A stretch of 64,000 bases of DNA from Catenulispora sp. GP43 (GTDB lineage Bacteria > Actinomycetota > Actinomycetes > Streptomycetales > Catenulisporaceae): contig NZ_JBGCCT010000010.1 in the NCBI RefSeq assembly GCF_041260665.1, positions 186,001 through 250,000 of the forward strand. The letters run 5' to 3'. Shown piece after piece: positions 31,939 through 39,869 of the stretch (within the stretch, counting starts at the first letter, position 1; the number at the start of each line of letters is the position of its first letter). The translations under genes and the position numbers were made by a program. The notes below the pieces were generated by a model. The model was not told where the DNA came from. It saw only the letters and a program-made list of their open reading frames with translations, and did not search any database.

Positions 31939-33681
31939 TCACGATCCTTTCGTCGAAGCGGCCGGCTGGTCCGGTCCGGCCTGGTGGTGGCGACCGCGCA
32001 GCACCGAGGCGAGCGCCCCGACCAGCGACATCGCCGCCGCCGCGCTGAAGACGATGACCAGTCCGTGGTGGAAGGGCCCGGAGACGAGTTCGGGGAAGAA
32101 CCGGTCGCCGGTCAGGGTCTGGACGTTGTGGGCCGGCAGCGTGTGCAGGACGCCGCTGGGCGCGAGCAGGTGGGAGATCGGGTTGTTGCCGAGGAACGTG
32201 GCGAACAGCGTGCTCACCGGCGGCAGTCCCGCGACCTGGTGGGCGGTGTCGGCCGGCACGCCTTGCGCCTGCAGGCCCGTGCCCAGGGTGTGCGGCAGCG
32301 TGCCGGCCAGGCCCGTGATCATCAGGGAGAAGAACAGGCCGATCGACAGCGCGGTGCCGGAGTTCTGGAACGTCGCGCGCATCCCGGAGGCCACGCCGCG
32401 CTGGTCCGGCGGCACGCTGCCCATGATCGCCGAGGTGTTCGGGGCCGAGAACATCCCCTGGCCGATCCCGCTGAGCAGCAGCAGGCCCGCGAAGGCCGGA
32501 TACGGGAAGTCCACCGGCAACAGCAGCAGGCCGACGAACGCGGCGGCGACCACTATCAGCCCGCTGGTGGAGAACAGGCGCGCGCCGAACCGGTCCGACA
32601 GGTACCCGGACAGTGGTCCGGCGATCAGGAACCCGACGGTCAGCGGCAGCATGAAGATGCCGGCCCACAGCGGGGTGCGTTCGAAGGCGTAGCCGTGCAG
32701 CGGCAGCCAGATGCCCTGGAGCCAGATGATCAGCATGAACTGCAGCCCGCCGCGGGAGATCGCGATCAGCAGCGCCGCCAGGTTCCCGGCGGCGAAGGCG
32801 CGGATGCGGAACAGCCCGAGGTTGAACATCGGATCGGCGATCCGGGTCTCGGCGACGCAGAACACGACCAGGAGCAGGAATCCGCCGGCCAGACCGCCCA
32901 GGACCAGGGGGTTCGTCCAGCCGGTCGAGTGGCCGCCGTAGGGCTGGATGCCGTAGGTGATGGCGGCCAGCAGCGCACCGGCCCCGGCGGTGAAGGTGAG
33001 GTTGCCGACCCAGTCGATGCGGCCGGGCTTGCGGGTGCCGACCTCCCGCAGGCTGCGGTAGGACCAGATGGTGCCGATGACCCCGATCGGCACGCTGACC
33101 CAGAACACCGCGCGCCAGTCGATCGCCGCCAGCAGGCCGCCGGCCAGCAGCCCGAGGAACATCCCGGCGAGCGCGGTGATCTGGTTGACGCCCAGCGCCA
33201 TGCCGCGCTGGCGCGCCGGGAAGGCGTCGGTGAGGATGGCCGCGGAGTTCGCGGTCAGCATGGATCCGCCGACGGCCTGGACGACGCGGAACCCGATCAG
33301 CCACAGCGCACCGCTGCCGCCCTTCAACGGGTCGACCGACAGGGCCAGCGAGGCGCAGGCGAAGATCGCGAATCCCATGTTGTACATCCGCACCCGGCCG
33401 AACATGTCGCCGAGCCGGCCCAGAGCGACCACGAGCACCGCGGAGACCAGCAGGTAGCCCAGGATCATCCAGAGCAGGTAGCCGATGTTGCCCGGGGCGA
33501 GCGGGTCCAGGCCGATGCCGCGGAAGATCGCGGGCAGCGAGATGATCACGATCGAACTGTCGACGGCCGCGATCAGCACGCCCAGGGTCGTGTTGGACAG
33601 CGCGATCCACTTGTAGCGGCCGTCTCTAAGGTGGCTGTCCTTGACGCGGACGCCGGACCGTTCCTTCGACGCGGATCTCAC
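31939..33681 (-). CDS. MFS drug:H+ antiporter, DHA2 (EmrB/QacA) type
   Basis: A 580-residue, 14-helix exporter. Seen: NTTLGVLIAAVDSSIVIISL in helix 1 (with the Asp of motif D1), GRLGDMFGRVRMYNMGF (motif A), GFRVVQAVGGSMLTANS and ALGVNQITALAGMFLGLLAGG (motif C). These features fit the EmrB/QacA DHA2 family of multidrug efflux pumps. GTG 33681 overlaps the MarR stop as GTGA, so translation is coupled to the regulator. The operon is probably derepressed by its substrate through MarR. Confidence 0.92.
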   Translation of the reverse strand: MRSASKERSGVRVKDSHLRDGRYKWIALSNTTLGVLIAAVDSSIVIISLPAIFRGIGLDPLAPGNIGYLLWMILGYLLVSAVLVVALGRLGDMFGRVRMYNMGFAIFACASLALSVDPLKGGSGALWLIGFRVVQAVGGSMLTANSAAILTDAFPARQRGMALGVNQITALAGMFLGLLAGGLLAAIDWRAVFWVSVPIGVIGTIWSYRSLREVGTRKPGRIDWVGNLTFTAGAGALLAAITYGIQPYGGHSTGWTNPLVLGGLAGGFLLLVVFCVAETRIADPMFNLGLFRIRAFAAGNLAALLIAISRGGLQFMLIIWLQGIWLPLHGYAFERTPLWAGIFMLPLTVGFLIAGPLSGYLSDRFGARLFSTSGLIVVAAAFVGLLLLPVDFPYPAFAGLLLLSGIGQGMFSAPNTSAIMGSVPPDQRGVASGMRATFQNSGTALSIGLFFSLMITGLAGTLPHTLGTGLQAQGVPADTAHQVAGLPPVSTLFATFLGNNPISHLLAPSGVLHTLPAHNVQTLTGDRFFPELVSGPFHHGLVIVFSAAAAMSLVGALASVLRGRHHQAGPDQPAASTKGS

Positions 33682-34127
33682 AGTCGCTCCGCGAGCCGGT
33701 TCATCAGCGGCAGTACGGCGAGCATCACGTCCCGTTCGGCCGGCGTGAATTCCGCGTCGAGGACTGCCGCTATCCGCCGCACCGATTCGGACCGGCGCTC
33801 GACCAGCAGGGTCCGGCCCGCGCCGGTCACGGCGATGACCACGCGACGGCCGTCACCGGGATGCTGCCGACGGCTCACCAGGCCCCGCTCCTCCAGGGTC
33901 GCCAAGGTCACCGCCATCGCCTGCGGCCGTACGCGCTCCGCCTCGGCGAGCGAGCCGGGCGAGTCCGGGCCCTCCCGTTCCAGCCGGGACAGGACGGACA
34001 GCTCGGAGAGCGCCACGTTGCCCACGGCGTGGGCCTGCCGCAGACTGCGCGCGGTGCGGCCCACGACCAGTTGCAACTCCGCTGCGAGCTCTTGAGCGTC
34101 GGCTGCAGCCCGACCGGTCTCGTCCAC
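33678..34127 (-). CDS. MarR-family regulator of efflux operon
   Basis: A 149-residue winged-helix regulator. HAVGNVALSELSVLSRLERE, then GSLAEAERVRPQAMAVTLATLE and RRQHPGDGRRVVIAVTGAGR show the recognition helix and wing. Starts at GTG 34127 next to the operator at 34131-34164. It is the first gene of an operon with an EmrB-type exporter and an isochorismatase-fold enzyme; autoregulation by binding that operator is the likely control. Confidence 0.92.
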   Translation of the reverse strand: MDETGRAAADAQELAAELQLVVGRTARSLRQAHAVGNVALSELSVLSRLEREGPDSPGSLAEAERVRPQAMAVTLATLEERGLVSRRQHPGDGRRVVIAVTGAGRTLLVERRSESVRRIAAVLDAEFTPAERDVMLAVLPLMNRLAERL

Positions 34128-34130
34128 AAC

Positions 34131-34164
34131 TAGTTACTTTATCTTAATTAAATCAAGGTAACTA
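34131..34164. promoter_or_regulatory. MarR operator upstream of the efflux operon
   Basis: TAGTTACTTT and AAGGTAACTA are inverted 10-base arms with one mismatch, spaced by 14 A/T-rich bases containing TTAATTAA. The site abuts the MarR start, typical of autorepressing MarR proteins. Confidence 0.75.
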
Positions 34165-34212
34165 CCCGAGCTGGTGGATTTCCGCGGCGGGGACGGAGGA
34201 ACTGCCGGCACG

Positions 34213-34237
34213 CATGTCCAGCCGTGCCCGGGGTATG
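34213..34237 (+). promoter_or_regulatory. SigB-type promoter candidate
   Basis: GCAT, 15 bases, then GGGTAT, matching the actinobacterial SigB-type consensus GNNT-N14/16-GGGTAY, located 44 bases before the GTG at 34281. Confidence 0.45.
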
Positions 34238-34280
34238 CGATGGGCTCGCCGACCCCGAGACGACGGAAGAGGTGGACGTA

Positions 34281-34517
34281 GTGACTCAGGACTTGCCGTT
34301 CCTTCTGCGAGAACAGGCTAAGAACCGCGTCGAGGAACACGAGGCCGAGCACGTACCGCAGGTACCGGATACGGACACTGATGTGGCCGAGGACGAGGAC
34401 CGGCTGGAACCCGGCCCGGGCCAGCTCCACCAGGAACACGAGCGGCTCCGTCACGCTGCCGAGATGGCCGAGAAGGCCTACCGCTTGGCGGATGACGACC
34501 GAGCGCCCAGCAGATAG
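34281..34517 (+). CDS. Small acidic hypothetical protein
   Basis: A 78-residue highly charged protein: TQDLPFLLREQAKNRVEEHE, then VPDTDTDVAEDEDRLEPGPG and RLRHAAEMAEKAYRLADDDR. It is rich in Glu, Asp, Arg and His and should be helical and soluble. GGAAGAGG lies eight bases before GTG 34281 and a SigB-type promoter candidate lies 44 bases upstream. A hydrophobic frame on the opposite strand (34134-34454) was considered and is less likely, as third-position GC favours this frame. No family recognised. Confidence 0.5.
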   Translation: MTQDLPFLLREQAKNRVEEHEAEHVPQVPDTDTDVAEDEDRLEPGPGQLHQEHERLRHAAEMAEKAYRLADDDRAPSR

Positions 34518-34640
34518 GCACCGCAGACAGGCACAGATCGAGGCCCCGATCGGAGCAATCCGGGAAGCGGTCCAAAGGCTCCCGGGTATGGCGCCAACGC
34601 CAGCCGCCTCGCGAAGAAGACGCCTGCCTGGAGGGACCCG

Positions 34641-35179
34641 ATGACCGACTTCAGCACAGCCGTCATCCGCACAGCGGCCAAACGCACGTTCGCGCTGGCC
34701 TGCTGGTCCATGATCGTCTGGGTGCTGTTGACCTGGACGCGGACCGCGGAGCAGATCGCGGTCGGGGCGGCGGTCAGCGTGGCCGTCGCGGTCGTGCTCG
34801 CACCGCTCGGCGCGGTGGCCGGCCCCTGGCGGCTGCTGGACCCGCGGGTCGCCAAGCGGGTGGCCGGGCTGACATTCGTCGCCCTCGGCCGGGTGGTCGT
34901 CGCCAACGTGCGGCTGGCGCGCCGCATCTGGTCGCCGTCGCTGCGGCGGCAGCTGCGCTCCGGGATGGTCATCGTGCCGACCACGCAGCGCAGCGAGCTC
35001 GGGTGACCACCGTCGGCGTCGTCAGCTCCCTGATCGTGGACAACCAGATCGTCGACGTGGACCGCTCCCGTGGGCGGCTGCAGTACCACGCCGTCGACGT
35101 GCCGCCGCGCGACCCGGAGGTGGCCCGCGAGCGCATCAACGGCCCGCTGGAGCGGTACCTCCCCGAGGAGAGCGACTGA
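34641..35179 (+). pseudogene. mrpE: MrpE/MnhE Na+/H+ antiporter subunit, split by a frameshift
   Basis: The first part (34641-35006, 121 residues) has the MrpE layout: a first helix with ALACWSMIVWVLLTW, a second with AVGAAVSVAVAVVLAP, then RSGMVIVPTTQRSELG and a stop. The missing C-terminal part continues in another frame from GTG 35003: VTTVGVVSSLIVDNQIVDVD and GRLQYHAVDVP, ending at 35179. One extra G in the GGG at 35001-35003 would fuse them as ELGVTTVG. The break forms a GTGA overlap, so two coupled polypeptides are possible. Neighbouring mrp genes are absent, so the subunit is an orphan and probably non-functional. Confidence 0.75.
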
Positions 35180-35316
35180 TGCACACGGTGTACGGAGCCC
35201 TCGCCTTCGCCGAGATCCTGGAGCTGCTCCGCGCGGTGCACAACGGATCGGTCAACGACTACGCCTCGTACGCTGTCGGCGGAGCCATCGCCGTGGTCAC
35301 GGTCTTCCTTCTGTAG
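35179..35316 (+). pseudogene. 45-residue membrane protein remnant
   Basis: Starts at an ATG overlapping the MrpE stop (ATGA) and reads MHTVYGALAFAEILELLRAV, then GSVNDYASYAVGGAIAVVTV. The final part looks like the last helix of an antiporter or NuoL-like subunit. Too short to be a complete MrpF; it is probably a deletion product of the former operon. Confidence 0.4.
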
Positions 35317-35335
35317 CGGGAAGGCTGAACGCGAG

Positions 35336-35830
35336 TCAGGACCGTCGCAGGGCCCACGGGAAGACGAACCACAAAGCGAGGAACGTCGCGGCCACGCACC
35401 CGGTGATGATCGAAGCCGCTACACGTCCGAGGACGACGTCGATGATCAAGAAGACTGCGCAGTCCAGGGCGATGGAGAGGAACAGCGTTCCCACCCGCGC
35501 ACAGTGCGTCGAGAGGGTGACGACCCGCTCCTTCATCCCGCTGCGGAACACGCCGCGGTGGATCGCGACCGGCGCGGCCAGAACGGCTACCGAGACGACG
35601 GACATGAGAAGCGCGGCGACGTAGACGTATTGCTGTGTCTGGGAGAGCTGCGTGAAGCGCGCGGTGAACGCGATGCCGAGCAGAAACGCGAAGATGATCT
35701 GGACGCCGGTCTGGAGCACTCGGAGTTCCTGAAGAAGCTCCGCCAAGTTCCGGTCAGCCCGTTCCTCCGCCCTCTCGTCCCGAGCCGGCGAACCGGGATC
35801 TCGCTCGTGATCCGCCATAGCCATCGGCAT
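35336..35830 (-). CDS. DUF6328-family membrane protein
   Basis: A 164-residue protein with a charged N-terminus and four hydrophobic segments: LQTGVQIIFAFLLGIAF, YVYVAALLMSVVSVAVLAAP, GTLFLSIALDCAVFLIIDVV and IITGCVAATFLALWFVFP. The motif ELRVLQTGVQIIFAFLLGIAF is typical of actinobacterial DUF6328. Function unknown. Three in-frame ATGs (35830, 35824, 35818) are possible and none has a convincing ribosome site. It follows the PfpI gene after 16 bp on the same strand and may share its transcript. Confidence 0.8.
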   Translation of the reverse strand: MPMAMADHERDPGSPARDERAEERADRNLAELLQELRVLQTGVQIIFAFLLGIAFTARFTQLSQTQQYVYVAALLMSVVSVAVLAAPVAIHRGVFRSGMKERVVTLSTHCARVGTLFLSIALDCAVFLIIDVVLGRVAASIITGCVAATFLALWFVFPWALRRS

Positions 35831-35846
35831 CCAAAGCCCGGGCCGG

Positions 35847-36413
35847 TCACCCGGATACGGCCGCGCGGGCCCCCTTGGCGAACTGCTCGACGAGTTCGGC
35901 GCAGAACGCCGGCAGGTCGTCGGGGTTGCGGCTGGTCACCAGGGCGCCGTCGACGCAGACCTCCCCGTCCACCCAGGTCGCGCCCGCGTTGAGCAGGTCC
36001 GTGCGCAAGCTGGGCCAGGAGGTGACGGTGCGTCCGCGCACCACGTCCGCCTCGGCGAGCATCCAGGGCCCGTGGCAGATCACGCCGACCGGCTTGTCCG
36101 CCTCGAAGAAACCCAGGACGAACCGGACGCCGGCCGGGTCGGTGCGCATGGAGTCGGGATTGGCGACACCTCCGGGGATCACCAGGCCGTCGAAGTCCGT
36201 GGCGTCGGCGGATGAGGCATCGGTTTCGGAACGGATCGTGCCGCCCTTGTCGGCGTGCCGCATCATCTGCTTCTCGCCGGCCTCCGGTGAGACCAGAACC
36301 GGTGTACCACCCGATTCCTTGACCGCCTTGAGCGGCTCGGTGAGTTCGGACTCTTCCACTCCGTCGGTGAACAGGAAAGCGATTCGCCTACCCTGCAACT
36401 TGTTCGCGGTCAT
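35847..36413 (-). CDS. PfpI/DJ-1-family protein (glyoxalase III or deglycase type)
   Basis: A 188-residue class I amidotransferase-fold protein. The nucleophile elbow is GVICHGPW with Cys113 and His114, and Glu20 lies in FTDGVEESEL, giving the Cys-His-Glu arrangement of PfpI/YhbO proteins that handle methylglyoxal or glycated groups; older annotations call them intracellular proteases. The ATG at 36413 lies inside the end of the transketolase gene (26-base overlap), with GAGGAA before it, so translation is coupled. Protection from reactive carbonyls made in sugar metabolism would fit the pairing. Confidence 0.88.
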   Translation of the reverse strand: MTANKLQGRRIAFLFTDGVEESELTEPLKAVKESGGTPVLVSPEAGEKQMMRHADKGGTIRSETDASSADATDFDGLVIPGGVANPDSMRTDPAGVRFVLGFFEADKPVGVICHGPWMLAEADVVRGRTVTSWPSLRTDLLNAGATWVDGEVCVDGALVTSRNPDDLPAFCAELVEQFAKGARAAVSG

Positions 36414-38328
36414 GGGATTCCTCCTTCATCTCGGATTCAGGAAACCGTTCAGACAGCAGACGTCGGACGGCTTGGACGATGTGGGGCGCTGAGATTCCGG
36501 CGGCGTCGAGCTGTTCGGCCGGTGTCCGGGAATCGGGCATGTGACGCACCGCCAGATGCGCGACCGGGGCCTGGTTGCCATGGTCGGCGAGCGTGGCCAG
36601 GACCGCCTCTCCGAGACCGCCTTCGGGGTGATGGTCCTCGGCGACGACCACGGCGCTGGTCAGCGCGGCCTCGGCCACGGTGTGCTGGTCCAGCGGCTTG
36701 ACCGAGTACAGGTCGACCACGCAGGCCCGGATCCCCGTCTCCGCCAGCTCGGCGTGCGCCTTGAGCGCCTCGTGGACCGTGACGCCGGCGGCGAAGATCG
36801 TGACGTCGTCGGCGTCGCTCCCCCGAAGCACCTTGGACCCGCCGACCGGGAATTCCTCCGTGGACGGGTAGATCACCGGGTAGGCCCCGCGGGTGAGGCG
36901 CAGGTAGCTGATGCCCACCAGGTCGGCACACGTCGCGGTGAGGGCCACGGCGGCGGTGGCGTCGGCGGGGTAGAGCACGGTCGATCCGTGCACCGCGCGC
37001 ATCATGGCCAGGTCTTCCAGGGCCATCTGCGAGGGGCCGTCCTCGCCGATCTCGACACCGCAGTGCGTGCCGGCCACAGCGATGTTCGCGCGCGAGATCG
37101 CGGCCATCCGGATGAAGTCGTGGGCCCGGGTCAGGAAAGCGGCGAAGGTGGTGGCGAACGGCATGTATCCGGCCGCCGACAGGCCCACGGCTGTCGCGAT
37201 CATCTGCTGCTCGGCGATGTAGCTCTCGATGAAGCGGTCCGGGCAGACCTTCGCGAAGTCGTTGGTGTGGGTGGAGTTCCCCACCTCCGCGTCGAGGACC
37301 ACGATCTCTGGGCGCTCGGCCAGCGCCGCCAGTGTGGCGCCGAACGCCTTACGCGGTGCCACCTCCTCGCCGCCGCCGAACGTCGGCAGCGCCTCGGTCG
37401 CCGCCGGGACGGCGACGGGCTCGCCCTTCTCACTGGGCGGTGTCCGGCCCGCGACCCGAAGCCGTCGCACACCGCCGAGTCCGGCGATCGCTCGATCGGC
37501 CATGTCCGCGGGCAGCGCCTTGCCGTGCCAGTCGGGGCTGTCCTCGACCTCTGAGAAGCCCCGGCCCTTGCGGGTACGGGCCAGGATCACCGTCGGTCGC
37601 ACGGCGTCGGCGGCGCGGTCCAGGGCCCCGTCGATCTGACCCAGGTCGTGACCGTCGATCGGGATAGCCCGGGCCCCGAACGCCTCGACCCGGCGGGCGT
37701 AGGCGTCCAGGTTCCACTCCAGCTCGGTCGGCCCGCGCTGGCCCAGCCGGTTCACATCCACGATCACGGTGAGACCGGCGAGCTCATGGCGGCGGGCCGC
37801 GTCCAGGGCCTCCCACACCGATCCCTCGGCCAGCTCGGAATCCCCGCACAGCACCCACACCCGGTAGGCGGGCCGGTCGCCGCCCCGAAGCCTGGCGGCC
37901 AGGGCGACGCCCACGCCGACCCCGATGCCCTGGCCGAGCGAGCCGGTCGCGGCGTCCACCCACGGCAGCCGCGGCGTGGGATGCCCTTCCAACCGGCTAC
38001 CGGCCCGCCGATAGGTGTTCACCAACTCGTCCTCGGGGACGGCCCCCGCCGCGCAGAACATCGCGTACAGCAGCGGTGAGGCGTGTCCCTTCGAGAAGAT
38101 CAGATGGTCGTTTCCGGGATTGCCGGGGAGCTGCCGGTCGTAGTTCAGGTGCCTGGCCATCAGAACGGCCATCAGGTCGGCCGCGGACATGCCCGACGTG
38201 GGGTGGCCGGAGCCCACGGCGGTCGAGCAGCGGATCGCGTCGACGCGCAGTTGCTGGGCGAGTTCGAAGACGTCGGACATGGCCGCATCCTGATCGATGG
38301 TGCCGGTGCTCACATCGTTGACGGTCAT
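36388..38328 (-). CDS. Transketolase, animal-type
   Basis: A full-length 646-residue thiamine-diphosphate enzyme moving two-carbon units in the pentose phosphate pathway. The TPP-binding motif is GDSELAEGSVWEALDAAR, followed by VIVDVNRLGQ, the form found in animal-type transketolases rather than the DYNGIS form of the E. coli enzyme. The middle domain shows SYIAEQQMIATAVGL and the C-terminal domain DLYSVKPLD. It overlaps the PfpI gene downstream, and a SigB-type promoter candidate lies about 130 bp upstream, suggesting a stress-induced isoenzyme distinct from a housekeeping copy elsewhere (inference). Confidence 0.93.
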   Translation of the reverse strand: MTVNDVSTGTIDQDAAMSDVFELAQQLRVDAIRCSTAVGSGHPTSGMSAADLMAVLMARHLNYDRQLPGNPGNDHLIFSKGHASPLLYAMFCAAGAVPEDELVNTYRRAGSRLEGHPTPRLPWVDAATGSLGQGIGVGVGVALAARLRGGDRPAYRVWVLCGDSELAEGSVWEALDAARRHELAGLTVIVDVNRLGQRGPTELEWNLDAYARRVEAFGARAIPIDGHDLGQIDGALDRAADAVRPTVILARTRKGRGFSEVEDSPDWHGKALPADMADRAIAGLGGVRRLRVAGRTPPSEKGEPVAVPAATEALPTFGGGEEVAPRKAFGATLAALAERPEIVVLDAEVGNSTHTNDFAKVCPDRFIESYIAEQQMIATAVGLSAAGYMPFATTFAAFLTRAHDFIRMAAISRANIAVAGTHCGVEIGEDGPSQMALEDLAMMRAVHGSTVLYPADATAAVALTATCADLVGISYLRLTRGAYPVIYPSTEEFPVGGSKVLRGSDADDVTIFAAGVTVHEALKAHAELAETGIRACVVDLYSVKPLDQHTVAEAALTSAVVVAEDHHPEGGLGEAVLATLADHGNQAPVAHLAVRHMPDSRTPAEQLDAAGISAPHIVQAVRRLLSERFPESEMKEESHDREQVAG

Positions 38329-38459
38329 CGAGCCGAATCCTTTCGTTGGGCCGTCGGTCGCGAAGTCTCCAGCCGGATGACGATCGACTTCGTGTTCGGC
38401 GGGCGCCGACGACAGCCCAGCGCCGCGAAGGGCCGCGCCGTGGGCCTGAAAGGCCCGCC

Positions 38460-38484
38460 GTGCCCCAGATCATCGGAGGTAAAC
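38460..38484 (-). promoter_or_regulatory. SigB-type promoter candidate for transketolase-PfpI
   Basis: On the minus strand GTTT, 15 bases, GGGCAC, close to GNNT-N14/16-GGGTAY. The -10 end is about 130 bases before the transketolase start. Confidence 0.5.
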
Positions 38485-38544
38485 GGTCGTGGCCGAACTC
38501 CCGCCGCCGAATGGGTGACAGTCCGGTCGTGTCGCCGAAAACGC

Positions 38545-38590
38545 CTTCGGGCTCGGTCCCGACCCACACGGGTCACGACCGAGCCCGAAG
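38545..38590. terminator. Long perfect hairpin terminator
   Basis: CTTCGGGCTCGGTC pairs perfectly with GACCGAGCCCGAAG, with an inner GACCC-ACAC-GGGTC stem. It lies 27 bases after the stop of the minus-strand SRPBCC gene. Confidence 0.85.
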
Positions 38591-38616
38591 CCTTCTCCAT
38601 CCGCACTAGCAATGGA

Positions 38617-39138
38617 TCACATGGGATCGCGCCCCGCCAGCCTGTCCTGCGTCTGCGCCTGCGCCTGCGCCTGCGCCTGCGCCTGCGGGCCGACCTCGCC
38701 GCGCCACGCGCCGGTCGGGGAGTTGCGGTCCTCGATGAAGTCCTTGAACCGCTGGGCGTCGGCCTTCACCTGGTGGGTGTCCAGACCGACGGCGCTGCCG
38801 GCCTTCTCGGCCAAACCCACCGGATCCCATCCCAGCTGGATGGTGACGCGGGTGTGGGTCTCATCCATACGCTCGAAGCTGACGTTGCCGGCCTGTTGGA
38901 CGTCGCCGCCCACGCTCCTCCAGCTGATCCGCTCGTCGGGCCGCTGTTCCGTGATCTCGGTGTCGAACTCCCGCCGCACGCCTCCCACCCTGACCACCCA
39001 GTGATTGTGCAGGTCGTCCACCTGGACCACCTGCTCGACCCCGTTCATGAACTGCGGGAAGGACTCGAACTGGGTCCACTGGTTGTAGGCGGTGTCTATC
39101 GGGACGTCGACTTCCACCGACGCTTCGACGGTGCTCAC
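38617..39138 (-). CDS. SRPBCC-fold (cyclase/dehydrase) protein with Gln-Ala repeat tail
   Basis: A 173-residue protein. Residues 1-145 form a START/SRPBCC domain: VEVDVPIDTAYNQWTQFESF, RREFDTEITEQRPDERISW and THTRVTIQLGWDPVGLAE. The fold binds hydrophobic ligands; this subgroup is common and of unknown function in actinomycetes. The C-terminus is a Gln-Ala repeat from a hexanucleotide tract. AGGAG precedes GTG 39138, and a SigB-type promoter candidate lies at 39208-39232. It is a close paralogue of the N-terminal half of the fusion gene at 46503. Confidence 0.85.
   Translation of the reverse strand: MSTVEASVEVDVPIDTAYNQWTQFESFPQFMNGVEQVVQVDDLHNHWVVRVGGVRREFDTEITEQRPDERISWRSVGGDVQQAGNVSFERMDETHTRVTIQLGWDPVGLAEKAGSAVGLDTHQVKADAQRFKDFIEDRNSPTGAWRGEVGPQAQAQAQAQAQTQDRLAGRDPM
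38647..38688. repeat. CTGCGC hexanucleotide repeat
   Basis: Five perfect CTGCGC units (38653-38682) flanked by CTGCGT and CTGCGG. On the coding (minus) strand it encodes alternating Ala and Gln at the end of the SRPBCC protein; unit changes keep the frame. Confidence 0.9.
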
Positions 39139-39207
39139 AGGTCACACTCCTCTTTTCGTCAGCGAGGGTGGCCGGGGACCGGGCCACCGCGGCAGTGAGG
39201 GCTCCGC

Positions 39208-39232
39208 GTGCCCGACGCTCAGCGCCTCAAAC
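39208..39232 (-). promoter_or_regulatory. SigB-type promoter candidate for SRPBCC gene
   Basis: On the minus strand GTTT, 15 bases, GGGCAC, 70 bases ahead of GTG 39138 and just overlapping the end of the YtxH-like gene. Confidence 0.5.
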
Positions 39233-39562
39233 ACCGCCATCCGGCCCGATGCCGGTGGGCGCCGCGGGGTACTCACCGGGTACCAGGGGTGCGGGCGCCA
39301 CAGGGGTCGAAGGCTCCTCGTCGTGCGAACCCTTGTGGAGTTTCCCGGTCAGCCCCGACGCGAGACCCGCGGCTTTGTCGACCACGGCTTTGGACGCGGT
39401 CTCCACGCGTTCTTGCAGGTTCTCCCGCATCTCGACGACGGCCGGCTGCCGGCCGACGTCGTGCATCGCGAGCTTCATCTGATCGAACTTCTCGCGGCCG
39501 GCCCTCGCGCCGACGACGTATCCCACGCCGAAGCCGGCGGCCAAAGTGAGTGCGCGCTTCAT
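39227..39562 (-). CDS. YtxH-like membrane-anchored protein
   Basis: A 111-residue protein. MKRALTLAAGFGVGYVVGAR is a short membrane anchor followed by AGREKFDQMK, the YtxH-like signature, then a helical stretch (VEMRENLQERVETASKAVVD) and a Pro-rich tail. Proteins of this kind are general-stress proteins of unknown role in Gram-positive bacteria. ATG 39562 follows GAAGACGAGGAC; an upstream in-frame ATG at 39622 lacks a good site. It lies 88 bp ahead of the SRPBCC gene on the same strand. Confidence 0.75.
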   Translation of the reverse strand: MKRALTLAAGFGVGYVVGARAGREKFDQMKLAMHDVGRQPAVVEMRENLQERVETASKAVVDKAAGLASGLTGKLHKGSHDEEPSTPVAPAPLVPGEYPAAPTGIGPDGGV

Positions 39563-39869
39563 GTGTCGTCCTCGTCTTCCTTCATCAGCGGCCCGTATCG
39601 GGCCTGACCTGACCGCGGCCAAGAGCAGGCGCCAGACCCGTCACCGTGTTCCGGGCGCGCGATGCGGTCTGCAGCGTCCACGCCCGGTCATTCGTTACTC
39701 GCTTCCTATCGGGCCTGGTGACCGGTCTTGGCCCGATCAAACGGCAGTACGTACGGGCACGCACTCGTCCCGCTGTTGCCGGGGGCACCAGTCCCCTAGG
39801 ATGCAGCGAGACAAAAAGAGATCCCGGCAAGGCATGGCGCACTCTGCAGGCGTCCGAGGAGGGTGCAGG

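Noticed and set aside
31379-33610. Frame of 743 codons on the minus strand
   Set aside because: Its N-terminal three quarters is an Arg-rich shadow of the MFS gene; only the end is the isochorismatase-fold protein.
34134-34454. Hydrophobic minus-strand frame opposite the acidic protein
   Set aside because: Its end overlaps the MarR operator and codon third-position GC supports the plus-strand frame instead.
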